This document shows positions 16,689-25,940 of a stretch of 64,000 nt of DNA, piece after piece; the stretch's first letter is position 1, and each line of letters opens with the position of its first letter. The DNA lies in NCBI GenBank assembly GCA_031261285.1, contig JAISKM010000070.1:1-64000 (forward strand), written 5' to 3'. The DNA comes from Candidatus Symbiothrix sp. GTDB lineage: Bacteria > Bacteroidota > Bacteroidia > Bacteroidales > Azobacteroidaceae. Below the pieces are notes generated by a model. The model had not been told where the DNA came from. It was given only the letters and a program-made list of their open reading frames with translations, and made no database searches. Position numbers and translations under genes: made by a program.

Positions 16689-17024
16689 TCACAGTGCGGA
16701 CAATTCATTTTTCAGCGTCAGCAATTCCGTGCGAAGGCGTTTTAGGCGGTCGACGACCTCACCTTTTTTGACGTAATGGTCACGATTGTCATTGAGTTTT
16801 TGTTTTGCTCCGGCTAAAGTCATACCTTGGTCTTTGACCAAATAATAGACCGTGCGGATTTCTTCGATGTCCGACTGGCGGTATTGACGGATGTTGCCGT
16901 CGGTGCGTCCGGGTTTGATGTTCGGAAATTCCGTTTCCCAATAGCGCAACGTCGGCTCCTCAATGTTAAACATTTCAGCAACTTCTTTGATGGAGTAAAA
17001 AAGTTTTTGTACTTGAAATCTCAT
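16689..17024 (-). CDS. MerR-family transcriptional regulator
   Basis: 111 aa: N-terminal MerR winged helix (YSIKEVAEMFNIEEPTLRYWETEF at 10-33, RQYRQSDIEEIRTVYYLV), then a short coiled coil (RLKRLRTELLTLKNEL). No metal-binding cysteines. In Bacteroidales a protein of this kind commonly sits beside the M23 peptidase and alaS, as here. Effector unknown. 11 bp after the M23 gene, likely cotranscribed. Confidence 0.88.
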   Translation of the reverse strand: MRFQVQKLFYSIKEVAEMFNIEEPTLRYWETEFPNIKPGRTDGNIRQYRQSDIEEIRTVYYLVKDQGMTLAGAKQKLNDNRDHYVKKGEVVDRLKRLRTELLTLKNELSAL

Positions 17025-17035
17025 GGTTTTATTTC

Positions 17036-17989
17036 TTATCTGTTTTCGGAATCAAAAAGCATTTGTTCGTATTCTTTCGGCGTCAAATTCATGAAGCAAT
17101 ATTTCGCGGGATTGTCATATTGACCGTTTACAATGACTTCATAATGGACGTGATTGCCGGTTGCCGTGCCTGTTGAGCCAACCGTAGCGATGAGTAAACC
17201 GCGCGTCACTTTTTGTCCGGCACGCACTTTTAGTTCGCGACAATGCCCGTAGCGCGTTTTGTAGCCAAAACCATGGTTGATAACCACAGTATAACCATAA
17301 CCATTTTCCCACCCGGCAGATTCGACGACTCCGTTGCCTGTCGCGTGGATTGGAGTCCCTGAAGCAGCATTGATGTCCACACCCGTATGCGCCCGGCGAT
17401 CGCCAAAAATCGGGTGTACACGCAAGCCAAAGCCCGACCCAATGCCTTTGCTTTGTTTGGGTGATAGCGGCATGATGCTGGGCATATTTTTGATACGTTC
17501 CTCCTTCGTCTTGACCATTTCTGTCAGTTCGTCGTAAGAATTGGATTGTACGGCCAACTGTTTGGTCATCATATCTAATTTCGCTGTGATAGCGATGACC
17601 AAATCAGCGTTGTTCATTGTCAACAGGTGCTCGTAGCGGTTAGTTCCCCCGAAACCCGGCTTGCGGATAGACGACGGAATCGGTTCGGCATTGAACACGC
17701 CACGATATAAATTGTCGTCGCGGTCTTCCAATTCGGACAAAATTTGCTCATTTTGGTCGAGCTGTTTGGACAAAATTTGATATTGTGTTAATAAAAGTTT
17801 ATTTTCTTTTTTTAACTGTTGTTTGATGGGCGAATCGAGCGAATAGTCAGCCACCGCAAATAAAATGCCACCGATGAGGATGCCCAAAAATAATTGCCTG
17901 AAAATTGACCAAACTCGCTGCCACACAGAGGGATACACCTTGTCATAACTGAGTGTATCCGGGTTATATTTATAAAAACTTTTACTCAT
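17036..17989 (-). CDS. M23 murein endopeptidase, membrane anchored
   Basis: 317 aa. One transmembrane segment near 31-49, coiled coil 55-95, then an M23 domain with GFGLRVHPIFG, metal ligands H201 and D205 (HTGVD) and H280-x-H282 (HVHYE). All zinc and catalytic residues are present, so active peptidoglycan endopeptidase is expected. Starts at ATG 17989 behind TATATTTGC (18017-18025, minus). Confidence 0.92.
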   Translation of the reverse strand: MSKSFYKYNPDTLSYDKVYPSVWQRVWSIFRQLFLGILIGGILFAVADYSLDSPIKQQLKKENKLLLTQYQILSKQLDQNEQILSELEDRDDNLYRGVFNAEPIPSSIRKPGFGGTNRYEHLLTMNNADLVIAITAKLDMMTKQLAVQSNSYDELTEMVKTKEERIKNMPSIMPLSPKQSKGIGSGFGLRVHPIFGDRRAHTGVDINAASGTPIHATGNGVVESAGWENGYGYTVVINHGFGYKTRYGHCRELKVRAGQKVTRGLLIATVGSTGTATGNHVHYEVIVNGQYDNPAKYCFMNLTPKEYEQMLFDSENR

Positions 17990-18016
17990 TTATACCTTCA
18001 ATTTGTAATTCAATTT

Positions 18017-18025
18017 GCAAATATA
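18017..18025 (-). promoter_or_regulatory. -7 element for M23/MerR operon
   Basis: Minus strand TATATTTGC. Confidence 0.6.
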
Positions 18026-18186
18026 ATACTTTTTTTCGAAACTGAAAACTATTTTTTTGTAAAAGTGATAATCCAGATGTAAATTAAGATCAATCGCGCA
18101 CATCAGTGTGCTGTAAGATACTTCGGATTTTGCAAGTGTTTTAAACTATTTTTTATTTTAATTTGGTGATTTAAAAAAAATGCTTT

Positions 18187-18195
18187 ACCTTTGCA
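18187..18195 (+). promoter_or_regulatory. -7 element for leader B
   Basis: TACCTTTGC with TTTG 20 nt upstream; sequence around it closely matches the promoter of leader A. Confidence 0.75.
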
Positions 18196-18517
18196 GCAAT
18201 TTGAAACCCGCAAAGCGTTGCGAAAAGGTGCGAAGGTCGTTTGATAACAATGCGAAAAGCGTTTAAATATTACTTTGCTTTAGAAAATCGGCAAAATTTT
18301 CAAGTAATACAAAGTGATAGACAACAAATGCCTTGCGTTCTTTGTTTGTATATAGTTATATTAGATACAAGTAAAGGCGCAGGTTCTGTTGTTTCATCTG
18401 TATTACTGGGTGTTTGCCGATACCTCTAAAGCGGATGAATTTAACAGTTCCTGCGCTTTTTTATGTTTAAATTTGCCGAACGGAGGGGACAGGGAGGCGA
18501 AAAAAAATTATGTACAA
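18196..18517 (+). promoter_or_regulatory. long structured 5' leader (copy B)
   Basis: Untranslated region homologous to 305-612 (minus). Shared blocks: AGCGTTTAA, AATCGGCAAAATT, TTTGTTTGTATATA, a long-range stem GGCGCAGG ... CCTGCGC (about 18376-18383 with 18451-18457) in place of GCGTGAGG/CCTCACGC, then GCCGAACGGAGGGGACAGG and GGCGAAAAAAA directly before the ATG. Changed but still paired bases in the stem point to conserved RNA structure. Ligand or factor unknown. Confidence 0.6.
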
Positions 18518-18583
18518 ATGAGAACATTTAATTTTAGGAGATTGCGGATCAAGTCCGCAATGACACTACTGGTTGCCGGTTTT

Positions 18584-18600
18584 CTGGTAACTGGTAACTG
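18584..18600 (+). repeat. 7-bp tandem duplication causing frameshift
   Basis: CTGGTAA CTGGTAA CTG lies in the signal-peptide coding region. With two units the frame from ATG 18518 stops at 18617-18619; with one unit it joins the downstream frame and encodes FLVTAQVAIGSDG, an expected cleavage region. Confidence 0.9.
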
Positions 18601-18605
18601 CCCAA

Positions 18606-19616
18606 GTGGCAATCGGTAGCGACGGCACCGTTACGCCGGGTGCACTGTTGGATTTATCACAAGCCACTGATGCCGGCGGCTTGTTGCTGCCACAAATTGA
18701 GAGCGCAGACACGCTCATTGAGGAGTTAAGAAAGCCCGGCATGCTGGTTTATAACAAAACAGATGGCAAAGTTTACACCTATAATGGCACCTTCTGGGCT
18801 GTCGGTGGTGGGGGATCTGACACTCCTTTGATGAATGTGGCGATAACGCCCAGCATACCCGTGGCGTTATACTCGACCGGCGGTTTAAAACAATTGAACC
18901 CTGCCATTTCTATTGCCGATTCCACGACGATAGTGTGGAAAAGTAGCAATACAGATGTGGCTGTGGTTAGTGATAAAGGTATAGTATCTCCTGTGGCAGA
19001 TGGGAATGCAGATATCACAGTTTCGTTTGGTTCACTAACCTCTGATCCTGTAGCTGTAACAGTAACCACACCTACTTGTGGTTTGCCTTTTACCGCTCCA
19101 TCTGATAAGGTTTATAATACTGCAAATTATAGTAACACCGGTTTAACTAATCTGTGTTGGACTACGACCAATTTACAGGAGGCTGGGCAAATTGCTACTT
19201 GCTACAGTAATAATTGTACTTCTTATCCTACTCGCGGTTATTATTATACGGTTGGAAACGCATCTGCTGCTTGTGCAGCTCTCAATGGAGACGGCGCCAT
19301 AGGCTGGCGATTGGCTACTTTGACGGAACATACCGCTTTGAAGGATGCTTTCCCTAATTTAGAAGCCGGTGTCGGTACCGTGGGTACTACCAGTACTTTA
19401 CAAGCCGCATGGAATTCAATCGAACATGCCGCGGGGGGCAATTACACAAATGGTGGCACTCGTACATGGGATGGCTGGAACCAATATCTTGAATTCTTTA
19501 CAAACGAAGCCTATGATATCGGGGTATGTTTCAATGTTGGGGCGGGCGCTTGGATCGATAATAATAATGTCAATGGGGCTGAATATTGGCCGTTGCGCTG
19601 TGTACGCGATTTGTGA
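18606..19616 (+). CDS. FISUMP/Ig-like surface protein, frameshifted at signal peptide
   Basis: The long frame opens at GTG 18606 but the natural start is ATG 18518 (signal peptide MRTFNFRRLRIKSAMTLL...), out of frame because of a 7-bp duplication. Mature part: N-terminal GGLLLPQI/GMLVYNK/VYTYNGTFW module, a bacterial Ig-like (Big2) domain around residues 80-155 (ending with VAVTVTTPT), and a C-terminal FISUMP-type domain (NLCWTTTNLQ, GWRLATLTEH, WPLRCVRD). Probably exported and surface exposed when in frame. Paralogous to the genes at 1 and 20109. Either phase variable or a recent pseudogene. Confidence 0.8.
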   Translation: MAIGSDGTVTPGALLDLSQATDAGGLLLPQIESADTLIEELRKPGMLVYNKTDGKVYTYNGTFWAVGGGGSDTPLMNVAITPSIPVALYSTGGLKQLNPAISIADSTTIVWKSSNTDVAVVSDKGIVSPVADGNADITVSFGSLTSDPVAVTVTTPTCGLPFTAPSDKVYNTANYSNTGLTNLCWTTTNLQEAGQIATCYSNNCTSYPTRGYYYTVGNASAACAALNGDGAIGWRLATLTEHTALKDAFPNLEAGVGTVGTTSTLQAAWNSIEHAAGGNYTNGGTRTWDGWNQYLEFFTNEAYDIGVCFNVGAGAWIDNNNVNGAEYWPLRCVRDL

Positions 19617-19651
19617 TGTGGTTAGGCTTGACCGAAGAAGTATAATCCTTT

Positions 19652-19697
19652 GAATCTTTCTTTTTACACTTTTTTTGAAAAATAGTTGGTAGATTCA
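19652..19697 (+). terminator. possible terminator after FISUMP gene
   Basis: TTGAATCT and AGATTCAA flank a T-rich stretch; weak hairpin followed by A-rich rather than T-rich sequence. Confidence 0.3.
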
Positions 19698-19729
19698 AAA
19701 AAATGCTTAACACGGGGGATGATTGTTTC

Positions 19730-20083
19730 CATCCCGATAGGGATGATAGCCCGGTAGAAATGTCAATCATCCCCACCTCCAGCATCCTGTTGGGATGCTA
19801 CCAAGCACAACAAAATGGTGGCATACCTACGGCATGCGGGAATGGCCGACGAACATTATTTTCTACCGAGCTACCATTCCTATCGGAATGCAGGGAACAA
19901 ACAAAAATTAAAAACAAATAGAAATGATGCTGGTGAATGTAGCCCGTAGGGCTTTCAGATCAATAGAAAAACAGATGTCCCCTCCGAAATTATTGCCCGT
20001 AGGGCATACACGGTGAAAGCCCTACGGGCTTACGATAGGAGGGAATTGTTCATTTTCTATTGATATTAATGCCCTAACGGGCA
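19730..20083. repeat. cluster of eight short palindromes
   Basis: Intergenic stretch with CATCCC-GATA-GGGATG (19730), AGCATCC/GGATGCT (19781), GCATACC.GGCATGC (19821), CATTCC-TATC-GGAATG (19875), AGCCC-GTA-GGGCT (19941), TGCCC-GTA-GGGCA (19994), AAGCCC-TAC-GGGCTT (20017), TGCCC-TAAC... GGGCA (20070). Arms differ, but centres (TAG/GTA/TAC) are similar. No coding capacity seen here. Confidence 0.85.
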
Positions 20084-20108
20084 AGGAAAAATTTAAAAAT
20101 ATAAACGT

Positions 20109-20465
20109 ATGAAAAACAATAATTTTAGAAGAGTACGGATGGGATTGCGGATCAAGTCCGCAATGACATCATCATCGGTGCGGATTACATCCGGGATGAC
20201 ACTGTTTACAATAATCTGCTTGCTGATTGGGCAAAGCACGCTTCATCCTTATCAGGCCAACGCACAGATTTCAATTGGCAGTGCGAACGATTCCGTCACA
20301 GTTGGCGCTGTGCTGGATTTAAGCCAAGGCTCCGGCGGGCTGCTTTTGCCGCAAGTGACGGACACAATTGCTGCTACGCGCACAGCCGGCATGATGGTGT
20401 TCAGCACGGCTGACAGCAAAGTCTATACCTACAATGGTGTTACTGCCACGTGGGTTGCTTTTTAG
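20109..20465 (+). CDS. short secreted protein, paralogue of FISUMP surface proteins
   Basis: 118 aa. The N-terminal 30 residues (RMGLRIKSAMT, VRITSGMT) are encoded by two successive REP-like palindromes (about 20149-20170 and 20178-20201), followed by a hydrophobic segment and QANAQISIG cleavage-type site. The mature part has only the GGLLLPQV and KVYTYNG module shared with 18606 and ends there, so it is a short or truncated member. Function unknown. Confidence 0.7.
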   Translation: MKNNNFRRVRMGLRIKSAMTSSSVRITSGMTLFTIICLLIGQSTLHPYQANAQISIGSANDSVTVGAVLDLSQGSGGLLLPQVTDTIAATRTAGMMVFSTADSKVYTYNGVTATWVAF

Positions 20466-20587
20466 ATGGCTCTGGTCGGAATGTATGAAAGGCTGAAAGC
20501 CTAACCTATCAAGAAAGAGTGCCCGCGGGGTTTTGTTTTCGTTTCATTTTTACCTTGGCGGGTACTTCTTTCTTTTATCATTAGTCT

Positions 20588-20669
20588 TGAACTGTGATTA
20601 AATTGATTTTTTGAGGGCTATGATTTTTTTAATCATAGTAAATCATTTACTCCATTTAATCACAGTTCA
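20588..20669. repeat. dispersed element, TGAACTGTGATTAAAT type, copy 1
   Basis: Terminal inverted repeats TGAACTGTGATTAAAT / ATTTAATCACAGTTCA enclose an inner ATGATTTTTTTAATCAT hairpin. About 82 bp. It ends 11 bp before the alaS -7 box, so it provides the -33 region. Confidence 0.9.
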
Positions 20670-20680
20670 ATTTTTTTTCA

Positions 20681-20689
20681 TACCTTTGC
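20681..20689 (+). promoter_or_regulatory. -7 element of alaS
   Basis: TACCTTTGC, 19 nt before the ATG. Confidence 0.7.
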
Positions 20690-20708
20690 AAAAAAATAAA
20701 AAATAGCA

Positions 20709-23426
20709 ATGACAGCAAAAGAAATTCGTCAATCGTTCAAAGATTTTTTCGCAAAAAATGATCATAAAATCGTTCCGTCCGCACCGATGGTGATCAAGGG
20801 CGACCCGACATTGATGTTTACAAATGCCGGTATGAACCAGTTCAAAGACATTATTTTGGGCAATGTGCCTATCAAATATCCACGCGTTGCCGATTCGCAA
20901 AAATGTCTGCGCGTGAGTGGCAAACACAATGATTTAGAGGCAGTTGGGCACGACACCTATCATCACACCATGTTTGAAATGTTGGGCAACTGGTCGTTTG
21001 GCGATTACTTCAAAAAAGAGGCGATTGCCTACGCTTGGGAATACCTGACGGAAGTGCTGAAATTGGACAAAAGTAAACTCTATGTGACGGTGTTTGAAGG
21101 CAGTAAACCGGAAGGCTTGGAACGCGACGACGAAGCCGCCGGCTATTGGGAGCAATACCTCCCGAAAGACCGAATCATCAACGGCAGCAAAAAAGATAAT
21201 TTCTGGGAAATGGGCGATACCGGACCATGTGGACCGTGTTCTGAAATCCACATCGACCTCCGTCCCGAAGCCGAACGCGCCAAAGTCGACGGTTTGACCT
21301 TAGTTAATAACGACCACCCGCAAGTGGTAGAGATTTGGAATTTGGTGTTTATGCAATACAACCGCAAAGCCGATGGCTCGCTGGAAGGACTTCCAAACAA
21401 AGTAATCGACACCGGAATGGGCTTTGAACGCCTTTGTATGGCAGTGCAAGGCAAAACGTCCAATTACGATACCGACGTTTTTCAACCGATAATAAAGACC
21501 ATTAGCACTGTCACGGGAATACCCTACAACTGCACCCCTCCCTTGAGGGGAGGGGCGGGGGGAGGGGCTGACATCGCGATGCGCGTGATTGCCGACCACA
21601 TCCGCACGATTGCATTTGCGATTATAGACGGACAATTGCCCTCCAATGCAAAAGCCGGCTACGTCATTCGCCGTATTTTGCGCCGCGCCGTCCGTTATGG
21701 TTACACGTTTTTAGGGCAAAAACGCCCCTTTATGTACAAATTAATTCCCGCCCTGATTGATTCGATGGGCGATGCTTATCCTGAATTGATTACACAAAAA
21801 GACCTGATTGAAAAAGTCATCAAGGAAGAAGAAGATTCCTTTTTGCGGACATTGGAGAAAGGTATTTTAAAATTTGATAAATATGTCAGCGATATGATAA
21901 TTAGCAATGATACAATACCTCCAATGGAATATAATGGTATTGATTTATCAAAAATACCAGGGACAAATTTTGAAAATAAACATAAAAATAATACAATTGA
22001 GGGAAAATTTGCTTTTGAACTTTACGACACTTATGGTTTTCCATTAGATTTAACAGAATTAATGGCGAAAGAAATAGGTTGGACTGTAGATATCGTTGGT
22101 TTTGACGTGGAAATGCAAAAACAAAAAGAGCGTGCACGCAATGCCGCTGCAGTAGAAACAGGCGATTGGATTACCGTGAAAAATGGCGATCCAGAGTTTG
22201 TGGGCTACGATTTCACAGAAGCCGATGCACAAATCCTCCGCTACCGTCAAGTAAAACAAAAGGGTGCTGATTATTATCAAATTGTGCTCGATCAAACGCC
22301 GTTTTACGCCGAAATGGGCGGACAAGCGGGCGACAGCGGTTGGCTGATTGATTCCAAAGGCAACAAAATTGAAATTTTTGATACGAAACGTGAAAATAAT
22401 TTGGCAGTGCATCTGACAAAAAAACTTCCTGCTGACGTGACAGACACATTTCAAGCAACCGTTGACGTCAAAAAACGTCGCGCTACGGAAGCCAATCACA
22501 CGGCAACGCACCTCGTGCACGAAGCGTTGCGTGAAGTTCTGGGCACACACGTAGAGCAAAAAGGCTCGTCTGTGACGCCAGAATCGCTACGTTTCGACTT
22601 CTCGCATTTCCAAAAACTCACCGACGAAGAAATCCGCAAAGTAGAGCAAATTGTCACGTCAAAAATTCGCGAAGACCTGCCTATTGACGAAAAACGTCAC
22701 GTGCCAATCGCCGAAGCAAAAGACATGGGAGCCATGGCATTGTTTGGCGAAAAATATGGCGATGACGTCCGCGTGGTAAAATTCGGTTCGTCCGTCGAAC
22801 TTTGTGGAGGCACGCACATTGCGTCCACCGGTCGTATCGGCTCGTTCCGCATCTTGGCGGAATCTTCCGTAGCCGCCGGCATCCGTCGCATCGAGGCCAT
22901 TACAGCCGAAAATGTCGAAAAATATTATCACGCACAGCAAGATGTTTTGCGTGAATTGAAGTCAGTATTCAACAATGCGCCGGATTTGACACAGGCGATT
23001 CGCAAATTTGTAGACGAAAACGCCGACCTGAAAAAGCAAGTCGAAGGCTTTGTGAAAGACAAATTGGTGCAAGTCAAAAAACAGTTGATAGAATCCAAAC
23101 AGCAGCTCAACGGCATCAATTTATTCACGCTCCGAGGTCCGTTCTCAGCCGAAATGGTTAAAGATTTAGCGTTCCAAATCCGAGGCGAATTTCCCGAAAA
23201 ATCCTATTTCGTAGCTGCAACATCCTTCGATAACAAGCCATTGCTAAGCGTTATGCTAAGCGACGACCTCGTAAAAGAAGGTTGGAACGCCGGACAAATC
23301 GTCCGCGATGCCGCCAAACACATCCAAGGCGGCGGCGGCGGTCAACCGCACTTCGCCACCGCCGGAGGCAAAGACGAAAGCGGACTTGCCAAAGCGTTGC
23401 ACGAGATGGTCGGCAAAATTGGGTAA
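20709..23426 (+). CDS. alaS: Alanine--tRNA ligase
   Basis: 905 aa, class II synthetase. Catalytic domain start [23 protein letters not shown]; editing-domain zinc motif [11 protein letters not shown] and CGGTH; C-terminal [14 protein letters not shown]. Two oddities: residues about 276-288 ([12 protein letters not shown]) are encoded by a GC-rich palindromic element also found in the MFS gene, and the stretch around residues 390-425 ([14 protein letters not shown]... up to [14 protein letters not shown]) is longer and visibly more AT-rich than the rest. Both sit in frame between conserved blocks, so the enzyme is expected to function. Usually divergent from the M23 gene in this order; here an island lies between. 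Confidence 0.97.
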   Translation: MTAKEIRQSFKDFFAKNDHKIVPSAPMVIKGDPTLMFTNAGMNQFKDIILGNVPIKYPRVADSQKCLRVSGKHNDLEAVGHDTYHHTMFEMLGNWSFGDYFKKEAIAYAWEYLTEVLKLDKSKLYVTVFEGSKPEGLERDDEAAGYWEQYLPKDRIINGSKKDNFWEMGDTGPCGPCSEIHIDLRPEAERAKVDGLTLVNNDHPQVVEIWNLVFMQYNRKADGSLEGLPNKVIDTGMGFERLCMAVQGKTSNYDTDVFQPIIKTISTVTGIPYNCTPPLRGGAGGGADIAMRVIADHIRTIAFAIIDGQLPSNAKAGYVIRRILRRAVRYGYTFLGQKRPFMYKLIPALIDSMGDAYPELITQKDLIEKVIKEEEDSFLRTLEKGILKFDKYVSDMIISNDTIPPMEYNGIDLSKIPGTNFENKHKNNTIEGKFAFELYDTYGFPLDLTELMAKEIGWTVDIVGFDVEMQKQKERARNAAAVETGDWITVKNGDPEFVGYDFTEADAQILRYRQVKQKGADYYQIVLDQTPFYAEMGGQAGDSGWLIDSKGNKIEIFDTKRENNLAVHLTKKLPADVTDTFQATVDVKKRRATEANHTATHLVHEALREVLGTHVEQKGSSVTPESLRFDFSHFQKLTDEEIRKVEQIVTSKIREDLPIDEKRHVPIAEAKDMGAMALFGEKYGDDVRVVKFGSSVELCGGTHIASTGRIGSFRILAESSVAAGIRRIEAITAENVEKYYHAQQDVLRELKSVFNNAPDLTQAIRKFVDENADLKKQVEGFVKDKLVQVKKQLIESKQQLNGINLFTLRGPFSAEMVKDLAFQIRGEFPEKSYFVAATSFDNKPLLSVMLSDDLVKEGWNAGQIVRDAAKHIQGGGGGQPHFATAGGKDESGLAKALHEMVGKIG
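21535..21570. repeat. GC-rich palindromic element inside alaS
   Basis: CCCCTCCCTTGAGGGGAGGGG with a CGGGGGGAGGGG tail; same design as 7185-7218. Confidence 0.8.
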
Positions 23427-23453
23427 AAATTTGTTTTATCAAACTAATATTCA

Positions 23454-23485
23454 TCTAAAACGTTCTTTTGAAAGAACGTTTTAGA
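23454..23485. promoter_or_regulatory. perfect 15-bp dyad upstream of second ATPase gene
   Basis: Arms TCTAAAACGTTCTTT (23454-23468) and AAAGAACGTTTTAGA (23471-23485), 2-nt centre. May also serve as alaS terminator (3' T-rich), but the core GTTCTTTyrAAAGAAC recurs in the next dyad. Confidence 0.8.
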
Positions 23486-23488
23486 TAT

Positions 23489-23516
23489 AAAAATGTTCTT
23501 TCAAAAGAACATTTTT
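23489..23516. promoter_or_regulatory. second perfect dyad upstream of ATPase gene
   Basis: Arms AAAAATGTTCTTT (23489-23501) and AAAGAACATTTTT (23504-23516). A GTTCT half site follows at 23528-23532, then the -7 box TACCTTTGC at 23550-23558. Operator array inferred. Confidence 0.8.
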
Positions 23517-23571
23517 TGTAAAAAACCGTTCTATGTAAAAAATAATTATTACCTTTGCAGAAAAAAAAGAT

Positions 23572-24765
23572 ATGGATTCGCTATTTAGAAATTCTGCACG
23601 AGTGCTCAATGCTGTCACATTGCATTATCATCGGTATATCTATGATTCTATTGATTGGGATAGCCGGTTAATTTGTATTACCGGTCCTCGGGGAACCGGA
23701 AAAACAACATTAATGCTACAATATATTAAAGAAAATTTTCTAAATAGGGATAAAGCTCTTTATGTCAGTTTGGATAATATTTGGTTTACCCAAAATTCTC
23801 TGATTGATTTAGCCGAAAAATTTTATAATTATGGAGGCACTCATCTGTTTATAGATGAGGTACATAGATATCCAACGTGGTCGATTGAAATAAAAAATAT
23901 ATACGACAGTTTTCCGGATATGCACGTTGTTTTTACGGGTTCTTCTATTCTTAAAATTTACCAATCGGGGGCGGATTTATCCAGGAGAGTGATCAATTAT
24001 AATTTATCGGGGTTGTCTTTCAGGGAATATCTTTTGTTTGAGCACAAGTTGGATTTTCCGGTCATTTCCTTGATTGATTTGCTCAAAAATCATGCTTCTA
24101 TTGCTTCAGAAATCACTTCTAAAGTAAAGATATTACCGGAATTTAAACGGTATTTGGAATATGGTTATTATCCTTTTTACAAAGAAGGTTTGAAAACCTA
24201 TCTGTCTCGGTTGCAAAATGTAGTAAATACGATTTTAGATAGCGATTTGCCTGCAGTTGAACCGGTTGAATATGCCACCATTCAGAAAATAAAAAAGATG
24301 TTGATGATACTCTCCTCTCTGGTGCCTTATACGCCGAATATCAATCAGTTGAGTGGAGAGATTGAATCCAATCGTGCTAATACCATCAAATATTTAGGCT
24401 ATTTAGAAAGAGCCGGATTGATAAAAATGCTTTCATTGTATCAAAAGGGGATGGGATTATTGACGAAACCGGAGAAAATTTATTTGGATAATACCAATTT
24501 ATTGTATGCGTTGACCAATATTCATGTGAATATCGGAAATGTCAGGGAGACTTTTTTTGCCAATCAATTGTCTGTCAAACATGCGATAAATACTTCCAAA
24601 CAAGGCGATTTTCAAGTAGATGGCAAATGGCTATTTGAAATAGGCGGTTCAAGAAAAACGTTTGATCAAATAAAGGATCTGGAAGATAGCTACATTGCCG
24701 TGGATGAAGTTGAAACGGGACATGGGCATAAAATTCCGTTGTGGTTGTTTGGATTTACTTATTGA
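23572..24765 (+). CDS. AAA ATPase, DUF4143-type (second copy)
   Basis: 397 aa. Walker A GPRGTGKTT near 38-46, Walker B HLFIDEVHRY near 91-100, VVFTGSSILKIYQ sensor region, C-terminal FFANQLSVKH...FQVDGKWLFEIGG nuclease-like fold. The C-terminal Glu/Lys pattern is less clear than in the 3037 copy. Monocistronic between alaS and hisC, which otherwise have unrelated roles; likely a mobile or accessory cassette. AT-richer than alaS. ATG 23572. Confidence 0.85.
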   Translation: MDSLFRNSARVLNAVTLHYHRYIYDSIDWDSRLICITGPRGTGKTTLMLQYIKENFLNRDKALYVSLDNIWFTQNSLIDLAEKFYNYGGTHLFIDEVHRYPTWSIEIKNIYDSFPDMHVVFTGSSILKIYQSGADLSRRVINYNLSGLSFREYLLFEHKLDFPVISLIDLLKNHASIASEITSKVKILPEFKRYLEYGYYPFYKEGLKTYLSRLQNVVNTILDSDLPAVEPVEYATIQKIKKMLMILSSLVPYTPNINQLSGEIESNRANTIKYLGYLERAGLIKMLSLYQKGMGLLTKPEKIYLDNTNLLYALTNIHVNIGNVRETFFANQLSVKHAINTSKQGDFQVDGKWLFEIGGSRKTFDQIKDLEDSYIAVDEVETGHGHKIPLWLFGFTY

Positions 24766-24801
24766 TTTTAGAAATAAATGAATTAATAATGAAAAAAATT
24801 G

Positions 24802-24810
24802 TACCTTTGT
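24802..24810 (+). promoter_or_regulatory. -7 element of hisC
   Basis: TACCTTTGT, 19 nt before ATG 24830. Confidence 0.65.
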
Positions 24811-24829
24811 ACTTCAGAATAACATTAGA

Positions 24830-25873
24830 ATGAGCAACTTAGAATCCTTAGTTCGAAAAAATATCACGGCTCTGAAGCCTTACGCCTGCGCGCGGCATGA
24901 GTTTCAGGGAGAGGCATCGGCGTATTTGGACGCGAACGAAAATCCGTATAACAGTCCGTGCAACCGCTATCCCGACCCTTTGCAAGTCGATTTGAAAACT
25001 GAGATTGCAAAGTTGAAACACGTGCGTCCCGCGCAAATCATGATTGGCAATGGGAGCGACGAGCCGATTGATTTGACTTATCGGATTTTTTGCGAACCGC
25101 GTGTGGACAATGTGGTGGCGATGAATCCGACCTACGGCATGTATGAAGTAGCTGCCGGCATCAATGATGTGGAATACCGCAAAGTGCTGCTCAACACCGA
25201 TTTTTCGTTGGATGCCGACCGTCTGTTGGCGGCTGTGGATACGCATACAAAGGTTATTTGGCTCTGTTCGCCCAACAATCCGACCGGAAATCTGTTGAAT
25301 CGCGACGAAATATTCAAGATTTTAACGCAATTCAAAGGCATTGTGGTGATTGACGAGGCATACAGCGATTTTTCGACCGGAAAAAGTTGGTTGGAGGAAC
25401 TCGATAACTATCCGAATCTCATTGTGTTACACACCTTTTCAAAGGCGTGGGGATTGGCATCCATGCGATGCGGCTTAGCATTCGCCTCCGAAGAAATCAT
25501 CGCCTACTTTAATAAGGTCAAATATCCGTACAACGTTAGCGAATTGACGCAAATGGCTGTGTTAGAACAACTAAGCGGCGGCGACAAATTCAAAAACGTG
25601 TGGGTGAAGCATATTCTGGAAGAAAAAGAAAAACTGATTGAGGCATTAAAAACAGTGCCCGTAGTCAAAGAAATTTACCCATCGGATGCTAATTTCTTGT
25701 TGGTAAAAGTGACCAATGCGACGCAAATTTACAATGCCTTAGTACAAAAAGGCATCATTGTACGCAACCGCACGTCCCTCGCCTTATGCGAAAATTGCAT
25801 CCGCATCACAGTAGGCACCCCCACAGAAAACGCAGATTTGTTAAACGCATTAATGCATTGCGGATCAATGTAG
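24830..25873 (+). CDS. hisC: Histidinol-phosphate aminotransferase
   Basis: 347 aa, class I/II PLP aminotransferase. [11 protein letters not shown] (33-43), NGSDEPID (74-81), SPNNPTGN (147-154), IDEAYSDF (174-181) and PLP lysine K205 in [11 protein letters not shown]. Converts imidazole acetol-phosphate to histidinol-phosphate. The last residues (MHCGSM) are encoded by the beginning of a palindromic element. Followed by hisB; other his genes are outside the window. Confidence 0.95.
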   Translation: MSNLESLVRKNITALKPYACARHEFQGEASAYLDANENPYNSPCNRYPDPLQVDLKTEIAKLKHVRPAQIMIGNGSDEPIDLTYRIFCEPRVDNVVAMNPTYGMYEVAAGINDVEYRKVLLNTDFSLDADRLLAAVDTHTKVIWLCSPNNPTGNLLNRDEIFKILTQFKGIVVIDEAYSDFSTGKSWLEELDNYPNLIVLHTFSKAWGLASMRCGLAFASEEIIAYFNKVKYPYNVSELTQMAVLEQLSGGDKFKNVWVKHILEEKEKLIEALKTVPVVKEIYPSDANFLLVKVTNATQIYNALVQKGIIVRNRTSLALCENCIRITVGTPTENADLLNALMHCGSM

Positions 25874-25940
25874 GGGCGACCCTTGTGGTCGCCCACAATG
25901 ACAATCGTAGGGAACGCCCCTTGTGGTCGCCCACAATAAT
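25870..25940. repeat. two palindromic units between hisC and hisB
   Basis: Unit 1 GGGCGACC-CTTGT-GGTCGCCC (25874-25894) followed by ACAATGACAATC; unit 2 is a degenerate repeat (25907-25940). The 21-bp core of unit 1 is identical to 37780-37800 inside the TPR-like gene. Confidence 0.9.

Noticed and set aside
23454-23485. Dyad as a simple alaS terminator only
   Set aside because: The second dyad with the same GTTCTTT core and the half site near -33 favour an operator array, though a double role is possible.
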